From Tous-C4FEB sp044356555 (GTDB taxonomy: Bacteria > Verrucomicrobiota > Verrucomicrobiia > Opitutales > Opitutaceae): DNA of 64,000 nucleotides. Shown here piece by piece: positions 36,143 through 45,361 of this stretch (position 1 is the stretch's first letter; the number at the start of each line of letters is the position of its first letter). The notes beneath the pieces were generated by a model, which did not search any database, was not told the DNA's origin, and saw nothing but the letters and a program-made list of their open reading frames with translations. The stretch lies in contig JBIKWB010000025.1 in NCBI GenBank assembly GCA_044356555.1, forward strand, positions 1 through 64,000, in the 5' to 3' direction. A program made the translations under genes and the position numbers.

Positions 36143-37141
36143 TCAAAGCGACGAACCGGGCAGCGCCGGTTCGCCGGCGGCGTTGCGTCGGATGTTTTCC
36201 ACGGTGACACGGGCGATCTCGGTGAGAGCCTCCTGCGTGAGAAACGCCTGGTGCGCGGTGATCAATACGTTGGGAAAAGTAAGCAGACGGGACAGTTCGT
36301 CGTCGGCGAGCACAGTGCCGGAGAGATCCTCGAAAAACACCCCCGCTTCCTCCTCGTAGACATCGAGACCAACGCCGCCGACATGGCCGGTTTTGAGCGC
36401 CGCGATGAGAGCGGTCGTGTCGATGAGGCGTCCGCGGCTGGTGTTGAGCAAAACAACGCCGGGCTTCATGCGCGAGAGGGCGGAAGAGTTGACGAGATGA
36501 TCGGTCTCGGGCGTGAGGGGCAGGTGAAGGGAAACGACGTCGCTGGCCTGGAGCAATTGATCGAGCGTGACGTAGCCGACGCCGTGGGCTGCAGCCCAAT
36601 CGGCCGATTGCACCGGATCGAAGGCGATGACCTTCATCCCGAAGCCGCGAAGAATTTGGGCGGCCAAACGACCGATTTTCCCGGTGCCGATGATACCGGC
36701 GGTTTTGCCGTGCAGATCGAAACCGACGAGACCGGCTAGGGAAAAGTTAAGTTCGCGCACGCGGTTGTGGGCGCGGGGGATTTTTCGGACGAGCGCGAGC
36801 AGCAGGGCAACCGTATGCTCGGCCACGGCGTAAGGCGAGTAGGCGGGGACTCGCGTAACGGTCAGGCCGAGCGCCCGGGCCTTGGGTAGATCGACGTGGT
36901 TAAACCCCGCGCAACGCAGGGCAAGGTGACGGATACCGAGGCGATGGAGTTTCTCCAGCACCGGGGCGTCGGCGCGATCATTGACAAAGATGCAGACGCA
37001 ATCGGCCCCGTGGGCGATGGCCGCCGAATCGGCATCTAGCCGAAACTCATGGAAGCGACATGTCAGCCCGGCGATTTTTGCCGCGGCGGAAAGGTAGTCG
37101 CGGTCGTAGGGCTTGGTGTCGAAGACGGCGACGATCGGCAT
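36143..37141 (-). CDS. D-lactate dehydrogenase-type 2-hydroxyacid dehydrogenase (LdhA-like)
   Basis: A 332-residue NAD-dependent dehydrogenase close to fermentative LdhA, which reduces pyruvate to D-lactate. The Rossmann motif is GIIGTGKIGRLAAQI (about residue 150), the catalytic Arg is in LLNTSRGRLIDT, the Glu in GVGLDVYEEE and the His in ITAHQAFLT. The FNHVDL and SPYAVAEHT segments are typical of LdhA. It lies between the lactonase-family gene and thymidine kinase. A second member of the superfamily is at 39613-40563. Confidence 0.88.
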   Translation of the reverse strand: MPIVAVFDTKPYDRDYLSAAAKIAGLTCRFHEFRLDADSAAIAHGADCVCIFVNDRADAPVLEKLHRLGIRHLALRCAGFNHVDLPKARALGLTVTRVPAYSPYAVAEHTVALLLALVRKIPRAHNRVRELNFSLAGLVGFDLHGKTAGIIGTGKIGRLAAQILRGFGMKVIAFDPVQSADWAAAHGVGYVTLDQLLQASDVVSLHLPLTPETDHLVNSSALSRMKPGVVLLNTSRGRLIDTTALIAALKTGHVGGVGLDVYEEEAGVFFEDLSGTVLADDELSRLLTFPNVLITAHQAFLTQEALTEIARVTVENIRRNAAGEPALPGSSL

Positions 37142-37158
37142 GGTGAAGGTCGCGGGGA

Positions 37159-37740
37159 CTAAGAGGCGGCAAGTGCCGTCTTATGGTGGCGGCGGCACAT
37201 GGCGACGTAGCGTTCGTTGCCGCCGATCTCTATTTGGGCGCCCTCGCGGACGGCGCGGCCGTCGGCGGCGAGGCGCAGGTTCATCGTGGCTTTCCGGCCG
37301 CAGTGGCAGATCGTCTTGAGTTCGACGAGGTCGTCGGCGAGGGCGAGCAGCGCGCCGCTCCCGGGAAAGAGCTGACCCTGAAAATCAGTGCGCAGGCCGT
37401 AACAGAGGACCGGGATTTCGAGCACATCGGCGACATCGGAAAGCTGCTCGACTTGGGCGCGAGTGAGGAATTGGGCTTCGTCGATCAGCACGCAGGCGAT
37501 CGGATCAATCGTGTGCTCATGGCGCACGCGGTTGAGCAGATTGTCGGTGGGCGCGAGCACTTCGGCCGGGGCCTCGAGGCCGATGCGGGAGCGCACCCGG
37601 CCGAGACCGGAGCGAGAGTCGATGGCGGGCACGAACACCAAGGTGCGCATGCCGCGTTCCTGATAGTTGTAGCTCGATTGCAGCAGAACCGTCGATTTGC
37701 CGGCATTCATCGCCGAGTAGTAAAAGTAGAGCTTGGCCAT
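37159..37740 (-). CDS. tdk: Thymidine kinase
   Basis: A 193-residue type II thymidine kinase of the salvage pathway. It has the P-loop SAMNAGKST (about residues 9-17), the DEAQFL motif at about 90, and YGLRTDFQGQLFPGS in the lasso/active-site segment. The zinc-binding cysteines are in TICHCGRKA and near VAMCRRHH. It lies 17 bp upstream of the LdhA-like gene on the same strand. Confidence 0.94.
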   Translation of the reverse strand: MAKLYFYYSAMNAGKSTVLLQSSYNYQERGMRTLVFVPAIDSRSGLGRVRSRIGLEAPAEVLAPTDNLLNRVRHEHTIDPIACVLIDEAQFLTRAQVEQLSDVADVLEIPVLCYGLRTDFQGQLFPGSGALLALADDLVELKTICHCGRKATMNLRLAADGRAVREGAQIEIGGNERYVAMCRRHHKTALAAS

Positions 37741-37834
37741 AGGGAGGGCGGAGCGGTGAAGAGGTTAACCTACGATGACGGAACGGTGAGTCAGCGTCGG
37801 CAAAATGAATAAGGCAAAAAACGAAAAAGCCCGA

Positions 37835-38764
37835 TCAAACGTCGAATGGGTTCTTGGCCCGTTCGATCCGGTAACGATCCAGGTCGCTGGTGAGGTAGCG
37901 CGCCGACAACTCGGCGATGACTTCGTCGACCTCACGCGGTTTGACATAGTGCTTCAAGGCATGGGCCCGAAGCTGGCCCCAATGAGCATCCATCGTGGAC
38001 TGACGAGCCCGGAGAAACGCGGCGCGGATGGTCTCGGCGGCGACCAGCAAGTCGTTTTTTCCGCTGTTGCAGAAGGCGCGGGCTTCGAGCTCGGCGGCCT
38101 GTAATTCTGCCGTGCAATATTCCGGAGAGAGCAGAAAAGTTTTATCGACCCAGGTGGACGGGCGAAACGGCGGTAAGTTGGGCAACCGGGTGCCCGGCGG
38201 TAGCCGACCTTCGCCGAGGCGTGCGGCTTCGTCGGTGATGAGATCAACTTTGGCGGCAGCCGCATGAAGGTACGCGGCGGAAGATCGAAACGTGGCGATC
38301 GCTTCGGGATCCGGGATGCGGCCGGGCTCAACCTTGGCGGCGGCCCGATTGTCGCGGGCAAAAGCGAGCGCGTGTTCTCCGAGGCTGGCGACCGTGCTCT
38401 GCCAGCGATCGACCAAGGCACAGAGATGATCAAAAATCTGGAGGTCGGGGTCGGTCAGGGTCAGGTGCTCGTTGAGCGCATCCTCTAACTTGCCCCGCAG
38501 GGTGTGTTCAAGGCGCTCAATCGGGACGAGTTTGTGGCGGATTTCTCCTTCGGCTTCCAAGACCGCGTCCATGGCTTGTTGGTAGGCCAGCCGTGAACTT
38601 TTTGAGGCGAAAAGCGCAAAGGAGGGTTTGGTCTTTTGGACTTCGGCCTTTTCAATTTCGACGCGGGTCAATTCCTGTGTAAGCGACTGCCGGCACAGGT
38701 GCACGTAAGCCTCGTCACGGAGGCAGGCGATGGTCTCGGGGGAGAGTTGGACAGGTTGTGACAC
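37835..38764 (-). CDS. Hypothetical protein, mostly helical, 309 residues
   Basis: I do not recognise the family. The chain is largely polar and helix-rich, with heptad-like stretches at residues 25-105 and 225-290 and a Pro-rich segment (PPGTRLPNLPPFRPSTWVDKT) in between. There is no signal peptide, membrane helix or nucleotide-binding motif. The start ATG 38764 gives an unbroken frame. Codon use resembles the neighbours, so it looks like a resident gene. It lies upstream of tdk on the same strand. Confidence 0.65.
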   Translation of the reverse strand: MSQPVQLSPETIACLRDEAYVHLCRQSLTQELTRVEIEKAEVQKTKPSFALFASKSSRLAYQQAMDAVLEAEGEIRHKLVPIERLEHTLRGKLEDALNEHLTLTDPDLQIFDHLCALVDRWQSTVASLGEHALAFARDNRAAAKVEPGRIPDPEAIATFRSSAAYLHAAAAKVDLITDEAARLGEGRLPPGTRLPNLPPFRPSTWVDKTFLLSPEYCTAELQAAELEARAFCNSGKNDLLVAAETIRAAFLRARQSTMDAHWGQLRAHALKHYVKPREVDEVIAELSARYLTSDLDRYRIERAKNPFDV

Positions 38765-39612
38765 GGGAAAAGCGGGAGCCTAAACTCGGTGACAACCAAA
38801 GCGTACAAAGGGTCCGATGCAAAAGATTTTTGTTGGCTTAGGCTGTGAGTGCGTCGGCACCGGAATGTCGGAGTTTGGCGCAAGGGGCTTAGCGGGAGCA
38901 GGTGACGAGGTGGTCGTCGACGATGCGCTCGCGATGCGTCGGGCTCGTGCGTCCTCGGGCCTCAAAAGTTGGAATGACGCCCCAGCCGACGGCGGCCTCG
39001 GCGGTGCGGATGTTCCCGGCGGCGCGCGTTAGGAAATCAAAATCGAAATGGAAATCGAAGTGGCGAAAAGGAACGTCAATGGGACGACGGCGGTCACGCG
39101 CTGCGGTTTTTTCGTCGAAGAGCGATCCGCTGACCCGCTGGATCGGGCGCTTGCCGCGACCCAATCGGATGGTCCGAAGGATGCCGACGAAGCGACCCCA
39201 GTGACTCCGGTTCGAAGAGCGGAATACTTGTGCGGCGAACGATCTCGGCCACGTCTAATCAACGCGTATTTTGACCGCGTGGCTTGGAAGCGGACGACGA
39301 AATCGACCGGAAAAACATCGCTGACCGTCGGTTCGGCCGTCGTCCAACCGTGAAACAAATCTGGTGGGCACTGGAAAAACCCGCGGTGATTAACAGGCCG
39401 AAAACGAAAAGAGAAAAGATTGGAATGACTAAATGAGCTGGCCGAGGCCTTGAGCAACGGAGGCGGCTGGTGTGGCGTGGAGTTGAGCGTCCGTCAGCTG
39501 CCCGCGGACGCGAAGTCGCTGATTTGGCCACGGCCGGTTGGGGAGCGCGTGGTGTGTCACTTAGGGTGAGCGCGGCAGTCGAGGTGGGTGTCAGGCGTGA
39601 GCCGGGTGAAGC
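38765..39612 (-). other. 848-bp stretch without a confident gene
   Basis: Several overlapping frames of 60-140 codons occur on both strands, none with a recognisable family. Minus-strand pieces such as VAEIVRRTSIPLFEPESLG (about 39185-39250), DDHLVTCSR ending at 38889 and RLRVRGQLTDAQLHATPA (about 39455-39510) look protein-like and lie in different frames. This suggests remnants of decayed genes. The evidence is weak. Confidence 0.35.
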
Positions 39613-40563
39613 TCAGTAGCCGCGTTTGCTGTTTACGGGGCCGTGGAGCGCCTCGCGGCGCTCGTAGCGGGCGAGATTGGCAAGGAAGACGTCGATTTTT
39701 CGGTCGCTCTCGCAGGGGAAGCGTCCGCCGGTGTGCTGGGTGAGTAGGACCTTCGGGTGCCGCCAGAGCGGGCTCGCGACGGGGAGGGGTTCGATGGCGG
39801 TCACATCCAACACGGCGCCGCCGAGGTGGCCGGATTCGAGGTGCTCCACGAGTGCGCTCTCGTCCAGCGTGGAGCCGCGGCCCACGTTGCAAACGACAGC
39901 GTCGGGCTTGAGGCGGGCGAGGCGAGCGTGGTTGAGGAAACCAATCGTCGCGGAAGTATGGGGTAGCGTGTTGATGAGGAGGTCGGTGGTGCCGAGGGCA
40001 AGGTCCAGCTCCGCGGGCGTGGTCAGCGAGTCGGCGCCGGGAGTTCGGGCGAAGAACTGAACCTCGGCGTCAAAGGCACGGAGCAGGCGGGCGATCCGGC
40101 GGGCAATGCCACCGGCTCCAAGCAGGAGAACGCGCTGGCCGTCGAGAGCGCGAATGCCGGGCTCGACCTCCGCCTTGATCCAAGCCGATTGCGGCTGGGC
40201 GAGGAGAAGGCGCGGGAGTTGCCGGTAGAGACCGAGGATACCGGCGAGTGTGGCCTCGGCCACGGCGCGATCAAAGAATCCGGAAAGGTGCGTGAGTTGA
40301 ACCGGAACGGCGCGGGGCGGATCATTGATCCCGAGGTAGGCGTCGACGCCGGCGGACTCGAGTTGCACCCAGCGGAGGTCGGCCGAAGCGGCGAGCCAGG
40401 AAGCTGGTACGTTGCCGAACACAATGTGTGCGGCGGCGAGCGTCGCGCGTTTTTCGGCCTCGGGGAGATCGGCCCAAAGCGTGACGGTGTAAGAGGAGAG
40501 TGCGGTGAGCAGACGCTGACGCTGGACTGAGCTTAGCCCTGGGACGGCGATGCAGATGTTCAT
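39613..40563 (-). CDS. D-2-hydroxyacid dehydrogenase family protein
   Basis: A 316-residue NAD(P)-dependent dehydrogenase. It has the Rossmann motif LLGAGGIARRIARLL (about residue 137), the conserved Arg in CNVGRGSTLDE (about residue 225), the Glu in LDVTAIEPLP (about 253) and the catalytic His in LTQHTGG (about 276). ATG 40563 (MNICIAV) is the likely start. The GAGGIA motif and overall pattern suggest a GhrA-like glyoxylate/hydroxypyruvate reductase, but the substrate is not certain. It is divergent from the carboxypeptidase gene. Confidence 0.85.
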   Translation of the reverse strand: MNICIAVPGLSSVQRQRLLTALSSYTVTLWADLPEAEKRATLAAAHIVFGNVPASWLAASADLRWVQLESAGVDAYLGINDPPRAVPVQLTHLSGFFDRAVAEATLAGILGLYRQLPRLLLAQPQSAWIKAEVEPGIRALDGQRVLLLGAGGIARRIARLLRAFDAEVQFFARTPGADSLTTPAELDLALGTTDLLINTLPHTSATIGFLNHARLARLKPDAVVCNVGRGSTLDESALVEHLESGHLGGAVLDVTAIEPLPVASPLWRHPKVLLTQHTGGRFPCESDRKIDVFLANLARYERREALHGPVNSKRGY

Positions 40564-40810
40564 AGTGAATCGCCAAGGAAAGCCAAAGTGTGCGGGGCAC
40601 AAGACCGGAGCAGCTCATGGCAAAAGTAAGGAGTTAAGGACCGAGTGGGTGGTGGGCGGGCTGGGCGCTGGGTCTCGTTATGAATTTTTTGGTCTGGGTT
40701 ATGCGGGATTCAGAACGTAGCAGCGAGGGGCTGCGTCGCTCCAAGTGGGCGCGGGATGTTTCCGCACCTCGGGCTTGAATGAGGCCGGCGGCGCTGGCAC
40801 TCCGTCCTGC

Positions 40811-42286
40811 ATGTCTGCTTATCGTTCTCTTTGCGAAGTCGCGGCCGAAATCGCGCTGATCAACTCAACTGGATCCGTGCTGGGTTGGGATCAAGAAACC
40901 TATTTACCGGCGCGGGCTCTCGATTTCCGGGCCCGGCAGCTTTCCTATCTGACGGGCAAAGCGCATGGGTTGTTGGTTTCCAAGCGGACGCTAAAACTTT
41001 TGGAGCAAGCGGAGGCGGAGGTGCCGGCGGACGCGACGCAGGCGGCGAATGTGCGCGAGTTGCGCCGGGCCCTTGATCGGGCGACGAAGCTGCCGCAAAA
41101 GCTGGTGCAGGAGGAAAGCGAAGTCTGCACCCATGCGAAAGCGGCGTGGGTCGAAGCGCGGAAGGCATCCGACTTTGCCCGGTTTGCGCCGCACTTGGAA
41201 AAGGTGCTGGGCATCGCGCGGAGGAAAGCAGAGCTGTTTGGCTACGAGGACGAGCCGTATGATGCGTTGCTTGGGCTTTATGAGCGGGGCGCAAAGACGC
41301 GCGAGGTGGCGGCGCTGTTCGAGACCTTGCAGCCGCAGTTAGCGGAGATCGCCCGAGAAGCGGTGGCGAAGTCTTACCGTGCGAAGGCCGAGGCACGGCG
41401 GGGTCGCTACCCGATCAAGCAGCAGCAGGTTTTGAACCGGGAGATCGCGGAGAGCATCGGGTTTGATTTTGAGGCGGGGCGCATCGACACGACGCCCCAT
41501 CCTTTTTGCACGACGTTGGGCCCCTGCGATGTGCGCTTAACGACCCGATACGATGACACGAATTTTCTGTCCTCTCTTTTCGGCGTGATGCACGAGGCGG
41601 GCCACGGTCTATATGAGCAAGGATTGCGGAAAGCCGATTTCGGATTGCCGAGCGGCAGCGCGGATTCGCTTGGGATTCATGAATCGCAAAGCCGGCTGTG
41701 GGAAAATCACGTGGGGCGAAGTCCGGGGTTTTGGCAAACGTGGCTGCCCCGTGCAGCGGAGTTGTTTCCTCACCTCCGCCGGGTGAAGTTCGACGTTTTC
41801 ATGCGGGAGATGTTGCGGAGCGAGTTTAGCTTCATCCGCGTCGAGGCCGACGAGGCGACCTACGATCTGCACATCCTGCTGCGTTTCGGGATCGAGCGCC
41901 GTCTGATGAAAGGCGAATTGGCCGTGAACGACGTGCCGAAGGCTTGGAATGAAGCCTACCGCGACCTGTTTGGGATAACGCCGCCGGATGATCGCCGCGG
42001 ATGTCTGCAGGACATCCACTGGAGCATGGGCGGGCTCGGCTACTTTGCCACTTACACCCTCGGGAACCTGAACGCGGCGCAGCTGTTTACGGCTGCGAAA
42101 CGGGAGAAGAAAATTGCGGTGGCGCTGGAGAAGCGTGACTACGCTCCGCTCTTGGCGTGGTTGCGAAAATCGGTGCACTCACACGGAGGCTCTCTGACGC
42201 CGCAGGAAATCATCACGCAGGCGACGGGTAAACCGACGGACGCGAAGTGGCACATCCGACACCTGCGGGCGCGCTATTTGAGCTGA
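40811..42286 (+). CDS. Carboxypeptidase Taq (M32 family)
   Basis: A 491-residue zinc metallocarboxypeptidase that removes C-terminal residues from peptides in the cytoplasm. The catalytic HEAGH is at residues 261-265 (GVMHEAGHGLYEQG), followed by the third ligand region SLGIHESQSRLWEN. The family blocks DVRLTTRYDDTNF and GLGYFATYTLGN are present. ATG 40811 is used; the upstream 22 residues are unrelated. It stands alone. Confidence 0.93.
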   Translation: MSAYRSLCEVAAEIALINSTGSVLGWDQETYLPARALDFRARQLSYLTGKAHGLLVSKRTLKLLEQAEAEVPADATQAANVRELRRALDRATKLPQKLVQEESEVCTHAKAAWVEARKASDFARFAPHLEKVLGIARRKAELFGYEDEPYDALLGLYERGAKTREVAALFETLQPQLAEIAREAVAKSYRAKAEARRGRYPIKQQQVLNREIAESIGFDFEAGRIDTTPHPFCTTLGPCDVRLTTRYDDTNFLSSLFGVMHEAGHGLYEQGLRKADFGLPSGSADSLGIHESQSRLWENHVGRSPGFWQTWLPRAAELFPHLRRVKFDVFMREMLRSEFSFIRVEADEATYDLHILLRFGIERRLMKGELAVNDVPKAWNEAYRDLFGITPPDDRRGCLQDIHWSMGGLGYFATYTLGNLNAAQLFTAAKREKKIAVALEKRDYAPLLAWLRKSVHSHGGSLTPQEIITQATGKPTDAKWHIRHLRARYLS

Positions 42287-42767
42287 GGCTTCGCCCGGGT
42301 GACGGCGAGGTGCGACGCTGGACATCGGGATTTGCCGGATCGCGGTGGTGCTCGATCCGGCCGGAAACTCATTGATGATCGATCGACGAACCTCGGCTGA
42401 TGAAAGGAAATCGAGCTCGGACTGATGGAAGCTGCGGTGGACATCGAAGCTCCGGGCGAGAGTGTTTTTCGTCAGTTGGCAGGCATCGAGCGGTTGTCGG
42501 CGCACTCGACCGAGCACGCCGGAGGGTAATTAAGCCGCTTGAGACGGGCTTTGACCTGAGCTGTGCGAGTTTTCTGAGGCGGCGAGCGACGTGATATCTG
42601 CTCCGGTTGGTTTTGGACTTTCCGAGCGCAGCCGCCAGCCGGTAGCCGCGAGCGTGCGAGAGGGTGCGGACCGCGATTTTTCCACGCTCGCGGCGACGAA
42701 TTTCAGTAAAATCCAAAACCTAACAGGTGCTGGCAGGAATCGAGGACTGAGGGGCCTAAAAAACGAA
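42287..42767 (-). other. Gene-free stretch between carboxypeptidase and TlpA-like genes
   Basis: No supported gene. An arginine-rich minus-strand frame (about 42369-42716) has no recognisable family and no convincing start. The stretch ends at the intrinsic terminator of the TlpA-like gene. Confidence 0.45.
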
Positions 42768-42790
42768 AAGCCCCGGGTAGTCCGGGGCTT
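42755..42790 (-). terminator. Intrinsic terminator of the TlpA-like gene
   Basis: A perfect 9-bp stem, AAGCCCCGG at 42768-42776 and CCGGGGCTT at 42782-42790 with a 5-base loop, is followed on the minus strand by a T-rich run (TTTTCGTTTTTTT). It lies 48 bp past the stop of the gene at 42839-43801. Confidence 0.88.
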
Positions 42791-42838
42791 GGCGGTGCGA
42801 CGCCCGGGTGGTCGGGCGACTGGAGGAAATGCAGCGCG

Positions 42839-43801
42839 TTAAGATTTGGCGGGCGAGGCGAGTTTGAACTCCTTGAGCAGGGCTTCGATTTTGCCGGAAA
42901 TGTCGGCGGCCTTGTTGCCGGGATGAAGGCCGGCGTGCCGCACGGTGCCATCCGGAGCGATGATGGCTACGTATGGAATGCCGCGGATAGCGTAGTCGGG
43001 ATTGAAGACCTCTTGCTGACTGAAAACGACGTCCCACGTCATATCCTTTTGTTTCATGAACTCGGGCATGAGGGCCATTTCCTTCGCCGGGTCACCCTTG
43101 GTGTCGATCTTGCCGCCGGGCATATTTGAAACCGCGCCTTGGATGCTGGTGACGCCGAGAAAGGTAACCGGTGAACCTTTGAAGTGGGCGACGTGTTCCC
43201 GGATCTGGGGGAAGGACGCGATGCACGGGCCGCACCAAGTGGCCCAAAAATCGAGCACCACGACTTGGCCCTTGAGCGCGGAAAGATTTTTGAGGCCGTC
43301 CTTCGAGGACCAAATGAAATCAAGCTCCGGGGCAGTTTTGCCAACGAGGGCGGCGAGTTTGGCTTCGCGTTCGGCGGCGGCGGCTTTGGCCTTCGCTTTG
43401 GCTTCGGGGCTCATCTGCACGAGCATCCGATCGGCATTTGCGGCGGCTTTGGTCCCGGGGAAATCGGTCTTGAGCGTGGTGAGCAATGCCTTGGCTTTCT
43501 CCTCGTCGTTCAAGACTTGGGCATAGAGCGAAGCGTGCATCATCGCGATTTGGGCGACATCATCGGACTTGTCGGCGGCGTATTTGGCCCGGAGCGCTTC
43601 AAATTGCGCGAGCTCCGGTGCGAGGGCTTCGGCGGTGCGGGAACCGCCGCTCATTTTGGCTCGAATCTGTTTCACGAGCGCGTCGAGGTCGGTGGCGGCC
43701 GGGCTTTTGGCCGGGGCGGGGGCGGCATCTTGGGCAAACGCGGCGGAAAATGGCGCGGTGAGCCCGGCCAGCAGAGCGAGGAGGAGGCGGTGGATTTTCA
43801 T
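42839..43801 (-). CDS. TlpA-like thioredoxin-domain protein
   Basis: A 320-residue exported protein. The signal peptide (MKIHRLLLALLAGLTAPFSAAFAQ) has a likely cleavage at AFA/QD. A helical, alanine-rich region (about 25-160) precedes a TlpA/ResA-type thioredoxin domain. Its active-site WCGPC lies in DFWATWCGPCIASFPQIREH, and the cis-Pro region is IRGIPYVAIIAPDG. Such proteins reduce periplasmic disulfides, for example in cytochrome c maturation. It stands alone with its own terminator. Confidence 0.88.
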   Translation of the reverse strand: MKIHRLLLALLAGLTAPFSAAFAQDAAPAPAKSPAATDLDALVKQIRAKMSGGSRTAEALAPELAQFEALRAKYAADKSDDVAQIAMMHASLYAQVLNDEEKAKALLTTLKTDFPGTKAAANADRMLVQMSPEAKAKAKAAAAEREAKLAALVGKTAPELDFIWSSKDGLKNLSALKGQVVVLDFWATWCGPCIASFPQIREHVAHFKGSPVTFLGVTSIQGAVSNMPGGKIDTKGDPAKEMALMPEFMKQKDMTWDVVFSQQEVFNPDYAIRGIPYVAIIAPDGTVRHAGLHPGNKAADISGKIEALLKEFKLASPAKS

Positions 43802-44203
43802 GATGAGTGAGTGAGCGGAGCTCAGCCGAAACGAATCTCGGGTTACAGCCTTTTCTCCAATATCGGGTGGGCTCTTTGAGGACCCTATCGCGGGTCAACC
43901 TAGGATCGTTCCGCTGCGGACGGCCTAACCAGGAATTAAACGGGCAAGTCGTCGCCCCGCCTGCCGGCTTGCTGATCGGTGCGACCGGGCCGCACCGTGC
44001 AAAGCGTTGAGTCAGCGCGGAACTGCTCCGCCTTCTCTGCGCGGGCGCGCTCTCGTGGTGCGCTCGGTGCGATGGGTGCCGTTCACGCACACGATGCAGC
44101 ATGATCTAGCGGGGATTACGGCGGCGATGCGAACGGTTGTGCTATCGCCGGGTTGAGCGGCGGCCGACTTGCGCCGGGGCGCGCGGGCGCTTTGCTCGGC
44201 GGC
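43802..44203 (+). other. 402-bp intergenic region
   Basis: It lies between the divergent TlpA-like and dipeptidase genes. No RNA gene, repeat or terminator was found. It probably contains both promoters. A minus-strand frame running in from the TlpA gene region is a shadow. Confidence 0.45.
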
Positions 44204-45361
44204 ATGATTGAACCTTCTGCCGAAGCCACGGCGCTGCACGAACGCCTGTTTACGATCGATACGCATTTTGACACACCGACAGCGAGTTTGCCGAGGGCGG
44301 GTTGGGATTTCGGGGCGCGTCACAGTCACGCGGATGATGGCTCACAGTGCGACCTGCCGCGCATGGTGACGGGCGGTTTGGATGCGGCGGTGTTTGCGGC
44401 TTATTTCATGCAAGCGGCCCGCACTGCTGAGGGGCACGCGGTGGCGAAGGCGGCGGTGCGCGGAATAGTGGAGCGGACCCGGGCGGCGATTGCCGCAAAT
44501 GCGGGCACGTGCGGACTCGCGCTGGGGGCTGAAGACGCGCTGCGGTTAAAAATGGAGGGACGGCGCGCGATTTTTTTGAGTATCGAGAATGCCTATCCGC
44601 TCGGGCGCGAGGTCGGGGCGGTGCAAGAGTTCTTCGACCTCGGGGTGCGCATGATCGGTTTCACGCACATGTTGAATAACGACGTGGCGGATTCGTCGAC
44701 CGATCCGCTCGGAGCGGAGTGGGGCGGGCTGAGCCCGTTGGGGCGGGAGATCGTCGCGGAGTGCAACCGTCTCGGGATCATTGTCGACGGCTCGCACGTC
44801 TCGGACGCGGCGTTGGCGCAAATGATCGAGCAGTCGCGGGCGCCGGTAATCTTGTCCCACACGGGCTGCCGGGCGGTGTGCGATCATCCGCGTAACATCG
44901 GCGATGACCTGCTGCGCGCACTCGCGGCGAAGGGCGGGGTGATTCAAATCAACGGCTTGGCGGTGGCGATGGTGGCGCAAGCCGATTTGGCGGTGAAGAC
45001 GGCGGCGGTGGACCGCATCATGATGCGGTTTCGTAACGAGGTTTTGACCACGGCCGTCCGCGCTGACGTGGGCCGGGCATGGACAGAGTTTGAGCAAAGC
45101 TTTCCAGCGGCGACGGCAACGATGGACGATTACGCGGCACATGTGCTTCACGCGGTGGAAGTCGCAGGGGAAGACCATGTCGGCATCGGCTGCGATCTCG
45201 ATGGCGGCGGTGGATTTGCCGGCCTGCGGGAGGTGAGCGACTATCCGATGATCACCCGCGCGCTGCGAGCGCGCGGACTGAGCGAAGCCGCGCTCGGTAA
45301 AATCTGGGGCGGGAGTACGCTGCGCCTCATGCGGGATGTCGCGCGGTTGAGATCGGCCTAG
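44204..45361 (+). CDS. M19 membrane dipeptidase family protein
   Basis: A 385-residue zinc dipeptidase-like protein. It has the first metal site FTIDTHFDTP (about residues 18-27), a metal-binding Glu in SIENAYPLG, a later His in VDGSHVSD and IVDGSHVSD...VILSHTG, and HVGIGCDLDGGGG near the C-terminus. ATG 44204 starts the domain. No signal peptide is obvious, so the bacterial form is probably cytoplasmic. It overlaps the convergent YdcF gene by four bases. Confidence 0.88.
   Translation: MIEPSAEATALHERLFTIDTHFDTPTASLPRAGWDFGARHSHADDGSQCDLPRMVTGGLDAAVFAAYFMQAARTAEGHAVAKAAVRGIVERTRAAIAANAGTCGLALGAEDALRLKMEGRRAIFLSIENAYPLGREVGAVQEFFDLGVRMIGFTHMLNNDVADSSTDPLGAEWGGLSPLGREIVAECNRLGIIVDGSHVSDAALAQMIEQSRAPVILSHTGCRAVCDHPRNIGDDLLRALAAKGGVIQINGLAVAMVAQADLAVKTAAVDRIMMRFRNEVLTTAVRADVGRAWTEFEQSFPAATATMDDYAAHVLHAVEVAGEDHVGIGCDLDGGGGFAGLREVSDYPMITRALRARGLSEAALGKIWGGSTLRLMRDVARLRSA

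Noticed and set aside
38889..39164. Minus-strand frame ending DDHLVTCSR
   Set aside because: Protein-like in part, but includes a low-complexity HFDF repeat and no family; left as a possible remnant within the 38765-39612 stretch.
42369..42716. Arginine-rich minus-strand frame that looked like a DNA-binding fragment
   Set aside because: No recognisable family or start, and composition alone explains the arginines.
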